Of a stretch of 64,000 nt of DNA, positions 42,665 to 51,283 are shown in pieces. The position numbers and the translations under genes were made by a program. The first letter of the stretch is position 1. Each line of letters opens with the position of its first letter. The stretch is from Curtobacterium herbarum (GTDB lineage: Bacteria; Actinomycetota; Actinomycetes; Actinomycetales; Microbacteriaceae). The stretch lies in assembly GCF_016907335.1 (NCBI RefSeq), contig NZ_JAFBBT010000001.1, positions 2,976,001 through 3,040,000 of the forward strand, in the 5' to 3' direction. The notes beneath the pieces were generated by a model. That model had not been told where the DNA came from and did no database searches. It saw only the letters and a list, made by a program, of their open reading frames with translations.

Positions 42665-45307
42665 TCAGTCGGCGAGCACCCGGTCGAGCGTCCAGAGCAC
42701 CGGTGCCGCGGTGAGTGCCGCCGCATCCGCCTCGGTGACGCCCGCGACGCGGTACTCGACACGCTCGCCGGGCAGCAGCGTCATGAAGCCACGGTCCACC
42801 GTGCCGGTCGGCGACACCCGGTCCGGCTGCACGAGCAGGTCGCGGACGAGCGACTCCGCCTCGACGACCATCCGGACCCCGGAGCGGTCCGGCTCGTCCG
42901 ACACCGTCACGCGGTAGTGCGCCGGCTGCCAGCGCATGTCCTGGTCGGGCGCCGGCGTCCACACCGCGCGCCGCCAGTCCATGTCCGCCACGATCAGCTC
43001 ACCACGCGGGTCCGCGACGACGCCGACCGAGACCGGCAGCCGGACCACGGCGACCCCGGGGCCGTCGAGGACCACCGGCAGGTACTCCTCGGCCAGGATC
43101 TGCCCGGCCAGGTCGATCCGCCGGACCCGGACCACCGAGTCGATGCCGTTCCGTGCCGACCGGACGGCGACCTCGACCGGGGAGCCAGCGGTGTCGAGGT
43201 CCGACGCCTGCGGAACCGGCAGCTGCGCGGTCGGCGGGTGCGCGCCTCCCGTCCGGTCCTCGCGCTCCGCGCCCGGCGCGAGCGGCGTGACCGTGGTGAC
43301 CACGGTCGAGACCGGACGCACCGTCAGCAGGACGTCGTCGTACAGACGCCGCAATTCGTGCGCGAGCGGCTTGCGGCGACCGGCCGAGTCGATCGCCGAC
43401 CACGACGACACCGGCCACAGGTCGTTGAGCTGCCACACGACGACACCGGTGGTGCGCGGCCAGTGCGTCCGCCAGTGCTCGACGCCGGTCGCGATCGCGC
43501 GCGCCTGCTGCAGCTGCGTCAACCAGTGCCAGCGGTCGAAGTCGGTGTCCCACCCGTCGCCGAACCGGGGTTCCAGGCCGCGGGCGAGCTTGCCCATGCC
43601 GTCGTCGGCCTTCTGGTGGTGCACGACCCCCGGCGAGGTCGGGGTCATCGGCTCGTCGGTGACGGCGTCGCGGAGGGTCCGCCAGGCCGGCGGCGCCTGC
43701 CAGCCGAACTCGGACACGAAGCGCGGTGCCGAGTCGCGGTAGTGCTCGTCCGACACCCGGTTCCACACGTCCCACGAGTGATGCGTCTCGTGGTCGACGT
43801 CGTTGGCGGCCAGCGACTCGGCGCCCGACCAGGGCGAGGCCACCGTGTAGAAGCGGGACGGGTCGACCGCGTCGACGATCGTCGGCAGCAGGTCGAGGTA
43901 GTAGTCGAGGCCCCAACCGCGGTCCCCGAGCTCCTCGCCCCAGCCGTCGGCGTCGTGCAGCCAGATGTTCTCGTTGTTGCCGTTCCACACCACCAGGGAG
44001 GGGTGCCGGGCCAGGCGGCCGACGTTGTCCCGCGCCTCGGCGATGACCTCGCTGCGGATCGGTTCGACCTCCGGGTAGGCGGCGCAGGCGAACAGGAAGT
44101 CCTGCCACACCAGCAGGCCCAGCTCGTCGCAGCGCTGGTAGAAGTCGTGCGACTCGTAGACGCCGCCGCCCCACACCCGCACCAGGTTCGTGTTGAGCGT
44201 GACCGCCGCGTCGAGCCGCTCGGCGTACCGCTCCTTCGTCACGCGCGAGACGATCACGTCGTCCGGGATCCAGTTCACCCCGCGGACGTCGATCAGGGTG
44301 CTGTTCACCCGGATCGCGAACGGGCGACCGACCGAGTCCTCCGCCGTGTCCACGTGCACCGAGCGGAAGCCCGTGCGGAAGGACGTGCGGTCGAGGACGT
44401 CGCCGTCGACCGTCTGCAGGTGCACCTCGACGTCGTACAGCGGCTGCGGACCGTAGCCGCGCGGCCACCACAGTTCGGCGTCCGGGATCCGGACCGTCAC
44501 GACGGCCTCGTCCTCCTTCGGCGTCACGTTCACCCGGGAGCGCTGCTTCGTGCCGTGGCCGGACACCGTGACGACGAGCACCAGGTCGTCGTCCTCGCCG
44601 TCCTGGTCCAGGTCGTTCAGGCCGGAACGCTCGAACGCGATGTGGGCGTCGAGGACGCCCTCCCCCGCCTCGACGTCGACCAGCGGCCGGACGTCCCGCA
44701 GCCGAGCCGTCGACCACCGCTCGATCGCGACCGGACGCCACGGCCCGCTCGTGACGGCGGTCAGCCCCCAGTCCCACCCGAAGTTCGACGCCTGCTTGCG
44801 CACGTAGGGGAACGGTTCGTCGTACGGCCCGGGCATCGTGCCCGCGCGGGCGGCGACCCGCTCGGCCTCGCGGTACGGCGACTCGAACAGGACCTCGAGC
44901 TCGCGGTCGGTGCTCGCGTTCGTCCCGTCGGTCATGTCGAGCAGGTCGAAGCGGTAACGCCGGTGCATGTTGCGGGTCGTGCCCACCTGCACGCCGTCGA
45001 GGGTCAGGGTCGCGACCGTGTCCAGGCCGTCGCAGACCAGGTCGACGCGTTCGAACCCGCGGGGGTCGACGTCGACGGTCCGGCGGTAGACCCAGTCGGT
45101 CTGTCCGACCCACGCGGTCGACGACTCGTTGCGGTCGAACGCCGGGTCCGGCAGCAGTCCCTCGCGTTCGAGGTCGATGTGCACCTGACCGGGCACGGTC
45201 GCCGGGAGGACCCGGCCACGCACCGCCTGCGGGAGGTCGTCACGCGCGCCCTCCTCGGCCGCCGAAACGGTCCAGTCGTCGCGGAGTTCCTCGCGTTCGA
45301 GGGTCAT
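42665..45307 (-). CDS. Beta-mannosidase (GH2 family)
   Basis: An 880-residue glycoside hydrolase: sugar-binding N-terminal domain (about 20-190), Ig-like domain, TIM barrel (about 300-640) and C-terminal beta domains. The acid/base Glu is in WNGNNEN near residue 432 and the nucleophile Glu in FVSEFGWQ near 531, with LVRVWGGGVYE before them, all typical of GH2 beta-mannosidases. It trims terminal beta-mannose from plant-type mannans or glycans; no signal peptide, so intracellular. GAAGGA lies 5 nt before the ATG. No mannan importer is adjacent. Confidence 0.93.
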   Translation of the reverse strand: MTLEREELRDDWTVSAAEEGARDDLPQAVRGRVLPATVPGQVHIDLEREGLLPDPAFDRNESSTAWVGQTDWVYRRTVDVDPRGFERVDLVCDGLDTVATLTLDGVQVGTTRNMHRRYRFDLLDMTDGTNASTDRELEVLFESPYREAERVAARAGTMPGPYDEPFPYVRKQASNFGWDWGLTAVTSGPWRPVAIERWSTARLRDVRPLVDVEAGEGVLDAHIAFERSGLNDLDQDGEDDDLVLVVTVSGHGTKQRSRVNVTPKEDEAVVTVRIPDAELWWPRGYGPQPLYDVEVHLQTVDGDVLDRTSFRTGFRSVHVDTAEDSVGRPFAIRVNSTLIDVRGVNWIPDDVIVSRVTKERYAERLDAAVTLNTNLVRVWGGGVYESHDFYQRCDELGLLVWQDFLFACAAYPEVEPIRSEVIAEARDNVGRLARHPSLVVWNGNNENIWLHDADGWGEELGDRGWGLDYYLDLLPTIVDAVDPSRFYTVASPWSGAESLAANDVDHETHHSWDVWNRVSDEHYRDSAPRFVSEFGWQAPPAWRTLRDAVTDEPMTPTSPGVVHHQKADDGMGKLARGLEPRFGDGWDTDFDRWHWLTQLQQARAIATGVEHWRTHWPRTTGVVVWQLNDLWPVSSWSAIDSAGRRKPLAHELRRLYDDVLLTVRPVSTVVTTVTPLAPGAEREDRTGGAHPPTAQLPVPQASDLDTAGSPVEVAVRSARNGIDSVVRVRRIDLAGQILAEEYLPVVLDGPGVAVVRLPVSVGVVADPRGELIVADMDWRRAVWTPAPDQDMRWQPAHYRVTVSDEPDRSGVRMVVEAESLVRDLLVQPDRVSPTGTVDRGFMTLLPGERVEYRVAGVTEADAAALTAAPVLWTLDRVLAD

Positions 45308-45390
45308 GCGGGTCCTTCTCTGCTGGCGGATCGGTCCGCGTCGAGCGCGGTCCGGGACGTCGTCCGACACTCCGCCGCCTCGTCGGCCAC

Positions 45391-45572
45391 GGCCGGGAGG
45401 CACGGCACCGGTCGCCCGGGCGTCGTCGCGTCGCGCACGCGGACCGGCGGGCGGTCGCGCGTGGGGATGCTCGGTGATGCTAGTACGGCTGCCCGGCATC
45501 GCGGTCCGAGGTGGGGAACGCGCGGTCCACCGGGGCCGACGTGCGCGGTCACGTGCCACGGGCCTCCCGGCC
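45391..45572. repeat. Widely spaced inverted repeat upstream of the beta-mannosidase gene
   Basis: GGCCGGGAGGC (45391-45401) and GCCTCCCGGCC (45562-45572) are perfectly inverted, with GGCAC/GTGCC inside them, 150 bp apart. The arms belong to the GGGAGGC family of the terminators. No gene lies between them. Confidence 0.5.
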
Positions 45573-45591
45573 GGGCCGGGCCCGCGAGTGC

Positions 45592-45597
45592 CAGGGT
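45592..45597 (+). promoter_or_regulatory. -10 element for a leaderless small gene
   Basis: CAGGGT lies 7 nt before the ATG at 45605. Confidence 0.45.
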
Positions 45598-45604
45598 GGA
45601 GCGC

Positions 45605-46027
45605 ATGATCAGCGCCGAACTCGCCCGTTCCCTGCGTGACGCCGGCCTCCGCTGGCACCCGGACACCGGCGACCGCTTCGTCATCGACAAGCCGGGCGTC
45701 GACGAGGACGTCTACACCGTGTCCGAGATGACCGTCGAACGGCACGACCACCCGACCGGCACGATCCTGGGGTTCAACGGGACGACCGAGTGGGCGCTCG
45801 ACTCGGTGACGGCGGAGGAGTCGCTCTGGCTGCCGCGCGAGGACCAGCTGCGCGAGCTCCTGGGTCCCGCGTTCGTCGGACTGACCCGGACGGTGACGAT
45901 CGGCGGCGGCGTCGTGCACACGGTGACGGCGCGGATCGCCGAAGCGGAGCGGGTCTTCACGGCGGCGGACCCGGCGATCGCGTACGGCGAGGCGCTGGCG
46001 GCGTACATCACGGCCGCGCTCGACTGA
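45605..46027 (+). CDS. Conserved actinobacterial protein of unknown function
   Basis: A 140-residue soluble protein with a clear conserved-looking core: GDRFVIDKPGVDEDVYTVSEM, quoted here only as GDRFVIDKPG and VYTVSEM, then GTILGFNGTTEWALDSV and EESLWLPREDQLRELLG. Similar proteins occur widely in Microbacteriaceae and are sometimes labelled pilus assembly protein without experimental basis. No enzyme motif is visible. The ATG is chosen from the leaderless -10. It lies directly upstream of the dnaK promoter, in the same direction. Confidence 0.75.
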   Translation: MISAELARSLRDAGLRWHPDTGDRFVIDKPGVDEDVYTVSEMTVERHDHPTGTILGFNGTTEWALDSVTAEESLWLPREDQLRELLGPAFVGLTRTVTIGGGVVHTVTARIAEAERVFTAADPAIAYGEALAAYITAALD

Positions 46028-46052
46028 GCCGCCGACCGGCCAGCACCGGTGA

Positions 46053-46073
46053 CTTGAGCCGCCCTGGCGCAAC
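46053..46073 (+). promoter_or_regulatory. Second, degenerate HAIR-like site upstream of dnaK
   Basis: CTTGAGC-N7-GCGCAAC matches the left HAIR half fully but for the last base and the right half in four of seven bases. It lies 62 bp upstream of the main HAIR. Confidence 0.45.
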
Positions 46074-46088
46074 TTCTGCCCACGCACC

Positions 46089-46135
46089 TTGACGCCCAGC
46101 CATGGCGGAGTAGAGTTGAGTCCATCGGACGCAAG
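46089..46135 (+). promoter_or_regulatory. dnaK operon promoter with HspR HAIR operator
   Basis: TTGACG (46089-46094) and TAGAGT (46111-46116) are 16 nt apart. The HAIR GTTGAGT-N7-ACGCAAG at 46115-46135 overlaps the -10 and the start point, so HspR binding would block transcription, as known in Streptomyces and mycobacteria. Confidence 0.85.
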
Positions 46136-46173
46136 TCCGAGCAGACTTTGCACCACTACCGAAAGGGAGTCCC

Positions 46174-48039
46174 ATGGGACGCGCAGTAGGAATCGACCTC
46201 GGAACCACCAACTCGGTCGTCAGCGTGCTCGAGGGCGGTGAGCCCACCGTCATCGCGAACGCCGAGGGCCTCCGCACCACGCCGTCGATCGTCGCCTTCA
46301 CGAAGGACGGCGAGGTCCTGGTCGGCGAGACCGCCAAGCGCCAGGCCGTCACGAACGTCGACCGCACCATCGCCTCCGTCAAGCGCCACATCGGCACCGA
46401 CTGGACGACCGACATCGACGGCAAGAAGTACACGCCGCAGGAGATCTCGGCCCGTACCCTCGGCAAGCTCAAGCGCGACGCCGAGCAGTACCTCGGCGAA
46501 GACGTCACCGACGCGGTCATCACCGTCCCGGCGTACTTCAACGACGCCGAGCGCCAGGCCACGAAGGACGCCGGTGAGATCGCCGGCCTGAACGTCCTCC
46601 GCATCATCAACGAGCCGACCGCTGCAGCGCTCGCGTACGGCCTCGACAAGGGCAAGGAAGACGAGCTCATCCTGGTCTTCGACCTCGGTGGCGGCACGTT
46701 CGACGTCTCCCTGCTCGAGGTGGGCAAGGACGACGACTTCTCGACCATCCAGGTCCGTGCGACCTCCGGCGACAACCGCCTCGGCGGCGACGACTGGGAC
46801 CAGCGCATCGTCGACCACCTGGTCAAGAAGTTCAAGGCTGACCACGGCGTCGACCTGTCCACGGACAAGATCGCGAAGCAGCGCCTCAAGGAAGCCGCCG
46901 AGCAGGCGAAGAAGGAGCTGTCGAGCCAGCTCAGCGCCAACATCCAGCTGCCCTACCTCACGCTCACCAGCGAGGGCCCGCTGAACCTCGACGAGACCAT
47001 CTCGCGCGCACAGTTCGAGCAGATGACCTCCGACCTGCTCGACCGCACCAAGAAGCCCTTCAACGACGTCATCAAGGAAGCGGGTGTGTCGGTCAACGAC
47101 ATCGCGCACGTCGTCCTCGTCGGTGGCTCGACCCGCATGCCCGCCGTGGCCGAGGTCGTCAAGTCGCTGAGCGGCGGCAAGTCCCCGAACCAGGGCGTCA
47201 ACCCGGACGAGGTCGTCGCCGTCGGTGCCGCGCTGCAGGCCGGCGTGCTGAAGGGTGAGCGCAAGGACGTCCTGCTCATCGACGTCACCCCGCTCTCGCT
47301 CGGCATCGAGACCAAGGGCGGCCTGATGACGAAGCTCATCGACCGCAACACCGCGATCCCGACCAAGCGCAGCGAGACCTTCACCACCGCCGACTCGAAC
47401 CAGCCGTCGGTCGCGATCCAGGTCTTCCAGGGCGAGCGTGAGTTCACCCGTGACAACAAGCCGCTCGGGACCTTCGAGCTCACCGGCATCGCCCCGGCGC
47501 CCGCGGGCATCCCGCAGATCGAGGTCACGTTCGACATCGACGCCAACGGCATCGTGCACGTGTCCGCGAAGGACAAGGGCACCGGCAAGGAGCAGTCGAT
47601 GGTCATCTCCGGCGGCTCCTCGCTGCCGAAGGAGGACATCGAGCGCATGGTCCGCGAAGCCGAGGAGCACGCGGCCGAGGACAAGGCCCGCCGCGAAGCC
47701 AGCGAGCGTCGCAACCAGGCTGAGCAGCTCGCGTACTCGATCGAGAAGCTCATCAAGGAGAACGACGAGAAGCTCCCCGCGGACGTCAAGTCCGAGGTGC
47801 AGGCCGACGTCGACGCGCTGAAGTCCGCCCTCGCGGGTGAGGACGACGACGCCGTGAAGACCGCCTTCGACAAGCTGAACGAGTCGCAGGGAAAGCTCGG
47901 CCAGGCCATCTACGCCCAGGACCAGTCCGCTGGCGCAGCCGGTCCGGACGCCGGCGCCGACGGCCAGCCCGCCGGTGACGACGAGGACATCGTCGACGCC
48001 GAGGTCGTGGACGACGAGGACGACAAGGACAAGAAGTAA
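46174..48039 (+). CDS. dnaK: Chaperone DnaK (Hsp70)
   Basis: A 621-residue Hsp70. Nucleotide-binding domain signatures are GIDLGTTNS at residues 6-14, [16 protein letters not shown] [15 protein letters not shown] near 168-182, and [10 protein letters not shown] near 310-319; the substrate domain and lid follow, ending in an acidic [11 protein letters not shown] tail. It refolds proteins with GrpE and DnaJ and works with ClpB. AAAGGGAG lies 5 nt before the ATG. First gene of the heat-shock operon; grpE follows after 3 bp. Confidence 0.98.
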   Translation: MGRAVGIDLGTTNSVVSVLEGGEPTVIANAEGLRTTPSIVAFTKDGEVLVGETAKRQAVTNVDRTIASVKRHIGTDWTTDIDGKKYTPQEISARTLGKLKRDAEQYLGEDVTDAVITVPAYFNDAERQATKDAGEIAGLNVLRIINEPTAAALAYGLDKGKEDELILVFDLGGGTFDVSLLEVGKDDDFSTIQVRATSGDNRLGGDDWDQRIVDHLVKKFKADHGVDLSTDKIAKQRLKEAAEQAKKELSSQLSANIQLPYLTLTSEGPLNLDETISRAQFEQMTSDLLDRTKKPFNDVIKEAGVSVNDIAHVVLVGGSTRMPAVAEVVKSLSGGKSPNQGVNPDEVVAVGAALQAGVLKGERKDVLLIDVTPLSLGIETKGGLMTKLIDRNTAIPTKRSETFTTADSNQPSVAIQVFQGEREFTRDNKPLGTFELTGIAPAPAGIPQIEVTFDIDANGIVHVSAKDKGTGKEQSMVISGGSSLPKEDIERMVREAEEHAAEDKARREASERRNQAEQLAYSIEKLIKENDEKLPADVKSEVQADVDALKSALAGEDDDAVKTAFDKLNESQGKLGQAIYAQDQSAGAAGPDAGADGQPAGDDEDIVDAEVVDDEDDKDKK

Positions 48040-48042
48040 CCG

Positions 48043-48699
48043 ATGGCTGACCCGAACAACGACACCGGCAACGTCGACGACGCCCAGGACCCGCAGGTCG
48101 AGGGCGACGCCACCAACGCGACCGAGCCCGAGGACCTGATCGAGGCCGAGGGTCCCGACGTCGAGGTCCCGGTCGACGCTCCCCCCGCCGGCGGCCCCGC
48201 CGACGACCTCAGCCCGGAGGACGAAGCCCTCCTCGCCGATGCCGCCTCCGGCATCGCCGAGGACCGGCTCTCGCCGTCCGACCGCGACCTGGTCGCGGAG
48301 ATGCGGACGGACATGCTCCGTGCGCAGGCCGAACTGGTGAACTTCCGGAAGCGCGTCGAGCGTGACCGGGACGCCAACCGCGAGGTCGTCATCGCCGAGG
48401 TCGTCCGGGCACTGCTCCCCGCCCTCGACGACCTGAACCGTGCCGAGGCACACGGTGACCTGACGGACGGTCCGATGCACGTGATCGCGCAGAAGATCCG
48501 CGGCGGGTTCGACCGGTTCAAGCTCGTGCAGATCGGCGAGAAGGGCGAGTCCTTCGACCCGAACGTGCACGAGGCCATCGTCCAGCTGCCCACGCCGGGC
48601 GCCACCAGCCAGACCGTGGCGGACGTCGTGGAGCCGGGCTACAAGCTCGGCGACCGCGTCATCCGTGCCGCCAAGGTCGCGGTGGCGGTCCCGGCCTGA
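48043..48699 (+). CDS. grpE: Nucleotide exchange factor GrpE
   Basis: A 218-residue protein with a disordered acidic N-terminus (about 1-60), a long coiled coil (about 70-120; LVAEMRTDMLRAQAELVNFR, 20 residues) and the beta-wing domain with LVQIGEKGESFDPNVHEA and VVEPGYKLGDRVIRAAKVAV. It drives ADP release from DnaK and acts as thermosensor in the cycle. Only 3 bp follow the dnaK stop. Confidence 0.97.
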   Translation: MADPNNDTGNVDDAQDPQVEGDATNATEPEDLIEAEGPDVEVPVDAPPAGGPADDLSPEDEALLADAASGIAEDRLSPSDRDLVAEMRTDMLRAQAELVNFRKRVERDRDANREVVIAEVVRALLPALDDLNRAEAHGDLTDGPMHVIAQKIRGGFDRFKLVQIGEKGESFDPNVHEAIVQLPTPGATSQTVADVVEPGYKLGDRVIRAAKVAVAVPA

Positions 48700-48729
48700 G
48701 CGCCGGCGACGGAAGAAGGGAGGTGAGCC

Positions 48730-49734
48730 GTGGCCAGTCAGGACTGGTTCGACAAGGACTTCTACGCCGTGCTCGGGGTGTCGAAGGACGCATCCGAAGC
48801 TGAGCTCAAGAAGACCTACCGGAAGCTCGCGCGGCAGTACCACCCGGACTCCAACCCGGGTGACGCAGCCGCCGAGGCGAAGTTCAAGGAACTCAGCGAG
48901 GCGTACTCCGTGCTCTCCGACAAGGAGCAGCGTGCCGAGTACGACCAGGTCCGCGCCATGGGCTCCGGCGCCCGCTTCACCGCGGGTGGTCCGGGTGGCC
49001 AGGGCGGCTTCGAGGACGTCTTCGGCGGCATGTTCGGCGGCGGCCAGGGCGGCGGCGGACAGCGCGTCCGCTTCGGTCAGGGCGGCGGCGGTGCCGGCGG
49101 CTTCGAGGACATCCTCGGCGGCATGTTCGGCGGCGGCGGCTTCGGCCAGAACACCGGCGGCTTCCGCGGCTTCGGTGGTCCGACGAAGGGGCGCGACGTC
49201 ACCGCGACGACGACCCTGGACTTCGCCACCGCGATCGCCGGCGACACCGTCAAGCTCGCGCAGGGGAACGGCCGGCAGGTGAACGTCCGCATCCCCGCGG
49301 GCGTCGCCGACGGCCAGAAGATCCGGCTGCGTGGGCGCGGCGAGCCGAGCCCCGACGGCGGTGAAGCCGGTGACCTCGTGGTCGCCGTCACCGTCCGGAA
49401 GCACCCGGTGTTCGAGCGCGACGGGCTGAACCTGCGGATCGACGTCCCCGTGACGTTCGTCGAGGCGGCACTCGGCGCGACGATCGAGGTCCCGACGCTC
49501 GGCGGTCCGACCGTCAAGCTGCGCGTCGCCCCGGGCACACCGTCCGGGCGCGTCCTGCGCGTCAAGGGCCGCGGGGTCACGACCAAGAACGGCACCGGCG
49601 ACCTGCTCGCCACCGTCCAGGTCGCGGTCCCGTCCCACCTGTCGGACAAGGCACGCGAGGCGCTCGACGCCCTCGCGGCCGCCCTGCCCGACGAGGACCC
49701 CCGCGAGGACATCCTCGCCAAGGCACGCGGCTAG
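48730..49734 (+). CDS. dnaJ: DnaJ-class co-chaperone without zinc finger
   Basis: A 334-residue J-protein. J-domain (about 8-75) with the HPD motif in RQYHPDSNPG, a Gly/Phe-rich region (about 85-150, many GGMFGGG repeats) and C-terminal substrate domains I and II. The four CxxCxGxG zinc-finger motifs of classic type I DnaJ are missing, so this is a type II (CbpA/DnaJ2-like) protein even though it sits in the dnaK operon. GAGGTGA 3-4 nt before the GTG start is a strong ribosome binding site. Confidence 0.93.
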   Translation: MASQDWFDKDFYAVLGVSKDASEAELKKTYRKLARQYHPDSNPGDAAAEAKFKELSEAYSVLSDKEQRAEYDQVRAMGSGARFTAGGPGGQGGFEDVFGGMFGGGQGGGGQRVRFGQGGGGAGGFEDILGGMFGGGGFGQNTGGFRGFGGPTKGRDVTATTTLDFATAIAGDTVKLAQGNGRQVNVRIPAGVADGQKIRLRGRGEPSPDGGEAGDLVVAVTVRKHPVFERDGLNLRIDVPVTFVEAALGATIEVPTLGGPTVKLRVAPGTPSGRVLRVKGRGVTTKNGTGDLLATVQVAVPSHLSDKAREALDALAAALPDEDPREDILAKARG

Positions 49735-49749
49735 CGTCGCGTCCCTCCC

Positions 49750-49802
49750 GGCCGGGAGGCACGGTGCGGCTCCGTCAGGAACCGGCACCGAGCCTCCCGG
49801 CC
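49750..49802 (+). terminator. Hairpin between dnaJ and hspR (attenuator or terminator)
   Basis: An 11-bp plus 6-bp stem with one A-A mismatch (49750-49767 with 49785-49802) and GGGAGGC arms. Its place inside the operon suggests partial termination that lowers hspR relative to dnaK; inference. Confidence 0.65.
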
Positions 49803-49848
49803 GGCCCCCCACACCGACACCTGCGAGACCCGACGGAAGGAGCGCTCG

Positions 49849-50268
49849 ATGGCCGATCTGGACGAGCACTCGCCCGTCTTCGCGATCGCGGTCGCCGCGG
49901 AGCTCGCGGAGATGCACCCGCAGACGCTCCGGCAGTACGACCGCCTCGGGCTGGTCGTCCCCGGCCGGACCCGCGGTGGATCCCGCCGGTACTCGATGCG
50001 GGACATCACCCAGCTCCGGGAGATCGCCCGGCTCGGCTCGGAGGGGGTGTCCCTGGAGGGCATCCGCCGGGTGCTCGAGCTCGAGAACGAGAACTCACTG
50101 CTGCGGGCACGTGTCCGCGACCTCGAACGCGCCCTCGCCGACCAGCTCATCAGCCGGCCGGGCGCCCGGGTGTTCGCGGCGACCGCGACCGGCGCCGCCG
50201 TCTCCCTCCGCGCCGGTGCCCGACCGCAGCGCAACAACGCCGTGGTGCTCTACCGCCCGCAGCGCTGA
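49849..50268 (+). CDS. hspR: Heat-shock repressor HspR (MerR family)
   Basis: A 139-residue MerR-type regulator: FAIAVAAELAEMHPQTLRQY, quoted at 20 residues, forms the helix-turn-helix; GGSRRYSMRDITQLREI is the wing; a coiled coil (ENENSLLRARVRDLE) and a Val-rich tail follow. HspR represses dnaK, clpB and itself at HAIR sites and needs DnaK as co-repressor. GGAAGGAG lies 7 nt before the ATG. Last gene of the heat-shock operon. Confidence 0.95.
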   Translation: MADLDEHSPVFAIAVAAELAEMHPQTLRQYDRLGLVVPGRTRGGSRRYSMRDITQLREIARLGSEGVSLEGIRRVLELENENSLLRARVRDLERALADQLISRPGARVFAATATGAAVSLRAGARPQRNNAVVLYRPQR

Positions 50269-50293
50269 CCGTTCCCGCTGACCGCATCGCGGC

Positions 50294-50464
50294 TCAGGGG
50301 GCCGTGTCGTCGTCGAAGAGCGCGTCGAAGTCGCCGCTGACCGAGCTGCACGGCGGCACCGGACGCACGCCCTCGGCCGGGCCGGACGCTGCACCCGCGA
50401 CGCGACCGCACCGCACCTGTCGTCGCAGCCGGACGACGACGCCCTGGAGGCACGCCTCACACAC
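50294..50464 (-). CDS. Candidate small cysteine-containing protein
   Basis: A possible 56-residue product whose GTG start at 50464 overlaps the end of the GntR gene. It begins VCEACLQGVVVRLRR, has four cysteines and ends with an acidic FDALFDDDTAP. Overlap with the regulator stop and a sensible composition are in favour; it resembles nothing I recognise and could be chance open frame in GC-rich DNA. Confidence 0.25.
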   Translation of the reverse strand: MCEACLQGVVVRLRRQVRCGRVAGAASGPAEGVRPVPPCSSVSGDFDALFDDDTAP

Positions 50465-51143
50465 GCCCGCACCCGGCGTCGTCGTCCCGGTCCGGATCAG
50501 GACCTGCCGGGTCCGGCAGCAGGTGCGCTGACCAGGTCGCCCGCTCGGCCAGTCGGCCGTCGCGGACATCGACCGCCACGCGCAGGGCGATGAGGCTGTT
50601 CCGGATGTCCGGCCACGGCAGGGCCGACTGCAGGTCACGGTGCCGGAGCCGGAACACCAGCCCGTCGAGCGAGCCGCGGAGCGCCGCCGTCACCATGGGG
50701 TTCCGACACTCGTCGATGAAGGTGCGGTAGATCGGCGTCGCGGCGTCCGCAGCGGGCTGCCACGACGGCGCCTCGAGACAGTCGAGCAGCACGCCGAGCC
50801 GCCGGAAGACCGCACTGCGACTCCGCTCACCGAGCCGTGGCACCGTGATGCGGACGACACCGCCGAACAGCAGCCCGAGGGCCTGCAGGGCCGGGACGAC
50901 GTCCTCCTGCGCCGGCACCGCCACCCGCGTGTAGCGGTTCGGTCGGAGCTCGACCAGCCCGAGGTGCGCCAGGTCTGCCAAGGCCTCGCGGACCGGCGTG
51001 CGCGAACACCCGAGACGCGTGGCGAGCTCCTGGTCGTCGAGGCGCTCCCCGGGCTCGAGCGATCCGCCCATGATCTCGGTGCGGAGGCGGTCACGTGCGA
51101 TGTCGCGCAGCAGCGGCCTGGTGTCGTGTCGTGGCGGGAACAT
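50457..51143 (-). CDS. GntR-family regulator (FadR/VanR-like FCD type)
   Basis: A 228-residue regulator. The N-terminal winged helix shows IMGGSLEPGERLDDQELATR and GCSRTPVREALADLAHLGLV, the hallmark GntR recognition helix. The C-terminal all-helical ligand domain (about 85-210) is FCD-like but lacks an obvious metal-binding triad of His residues. GAGAGGG is 3-4 nt before the ATG. No catabolic operon is adjacent, so its targets are unknown; a small reading frame overlaps its end. Confidence 0.87.
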   Translation of the reverse strand: MFPPRHDTRPLLRDIARDRLRTEIMGGSLEPGERLDDQELATRLGCSRTPVREALADLAHLGLVELRPNRYTRVAVPAQEDVVPALQALGLLFGGVVRITVPRLGERSRSAVFRRLGVLLDCLEAPSWQPAADAATPIYRTFIDECRNPMVTAALRGSLDGLVFRLRHRDLQSALPWPDIRNSLIALRVAVDVRDGRLAERATWSAHLLPDPAGPDPDRDDDAGCGRV

Positions 51144-51271
51144 CGGCCCTCTCGCTGCTCAGTCGGGCCCGGACCGTCCGGGATCTCCGAGCGTAGGGTG
51201 CAGAACGGTCTGTGTCGCGTGTGACATACCACCGGACCCGGCAGTGCGCCTGCGCACCGGCCCTGCCCGGC

Positions 51272-51277
51272 TACCCT
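51272..51277 (+). promoter_or_regulatory. -10 element for a leaderless methyltransferase gene
   Basis: TACCCT lies 6 nt before a GTG at 51284 and decides that start. Confidence 0.55.
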
Positions 51278-51283
51278 CAGCAG

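Noticed and set aside
46156..49917. A 1253-codon open frame antisense to dnaK-grpE-dnaJ
   Set aside because: It mirrors codon structure of well-supported genes; its sequence is low complexity and Val/Asp/Arg-rich. GC-rich DNA makes long antisense frames common.
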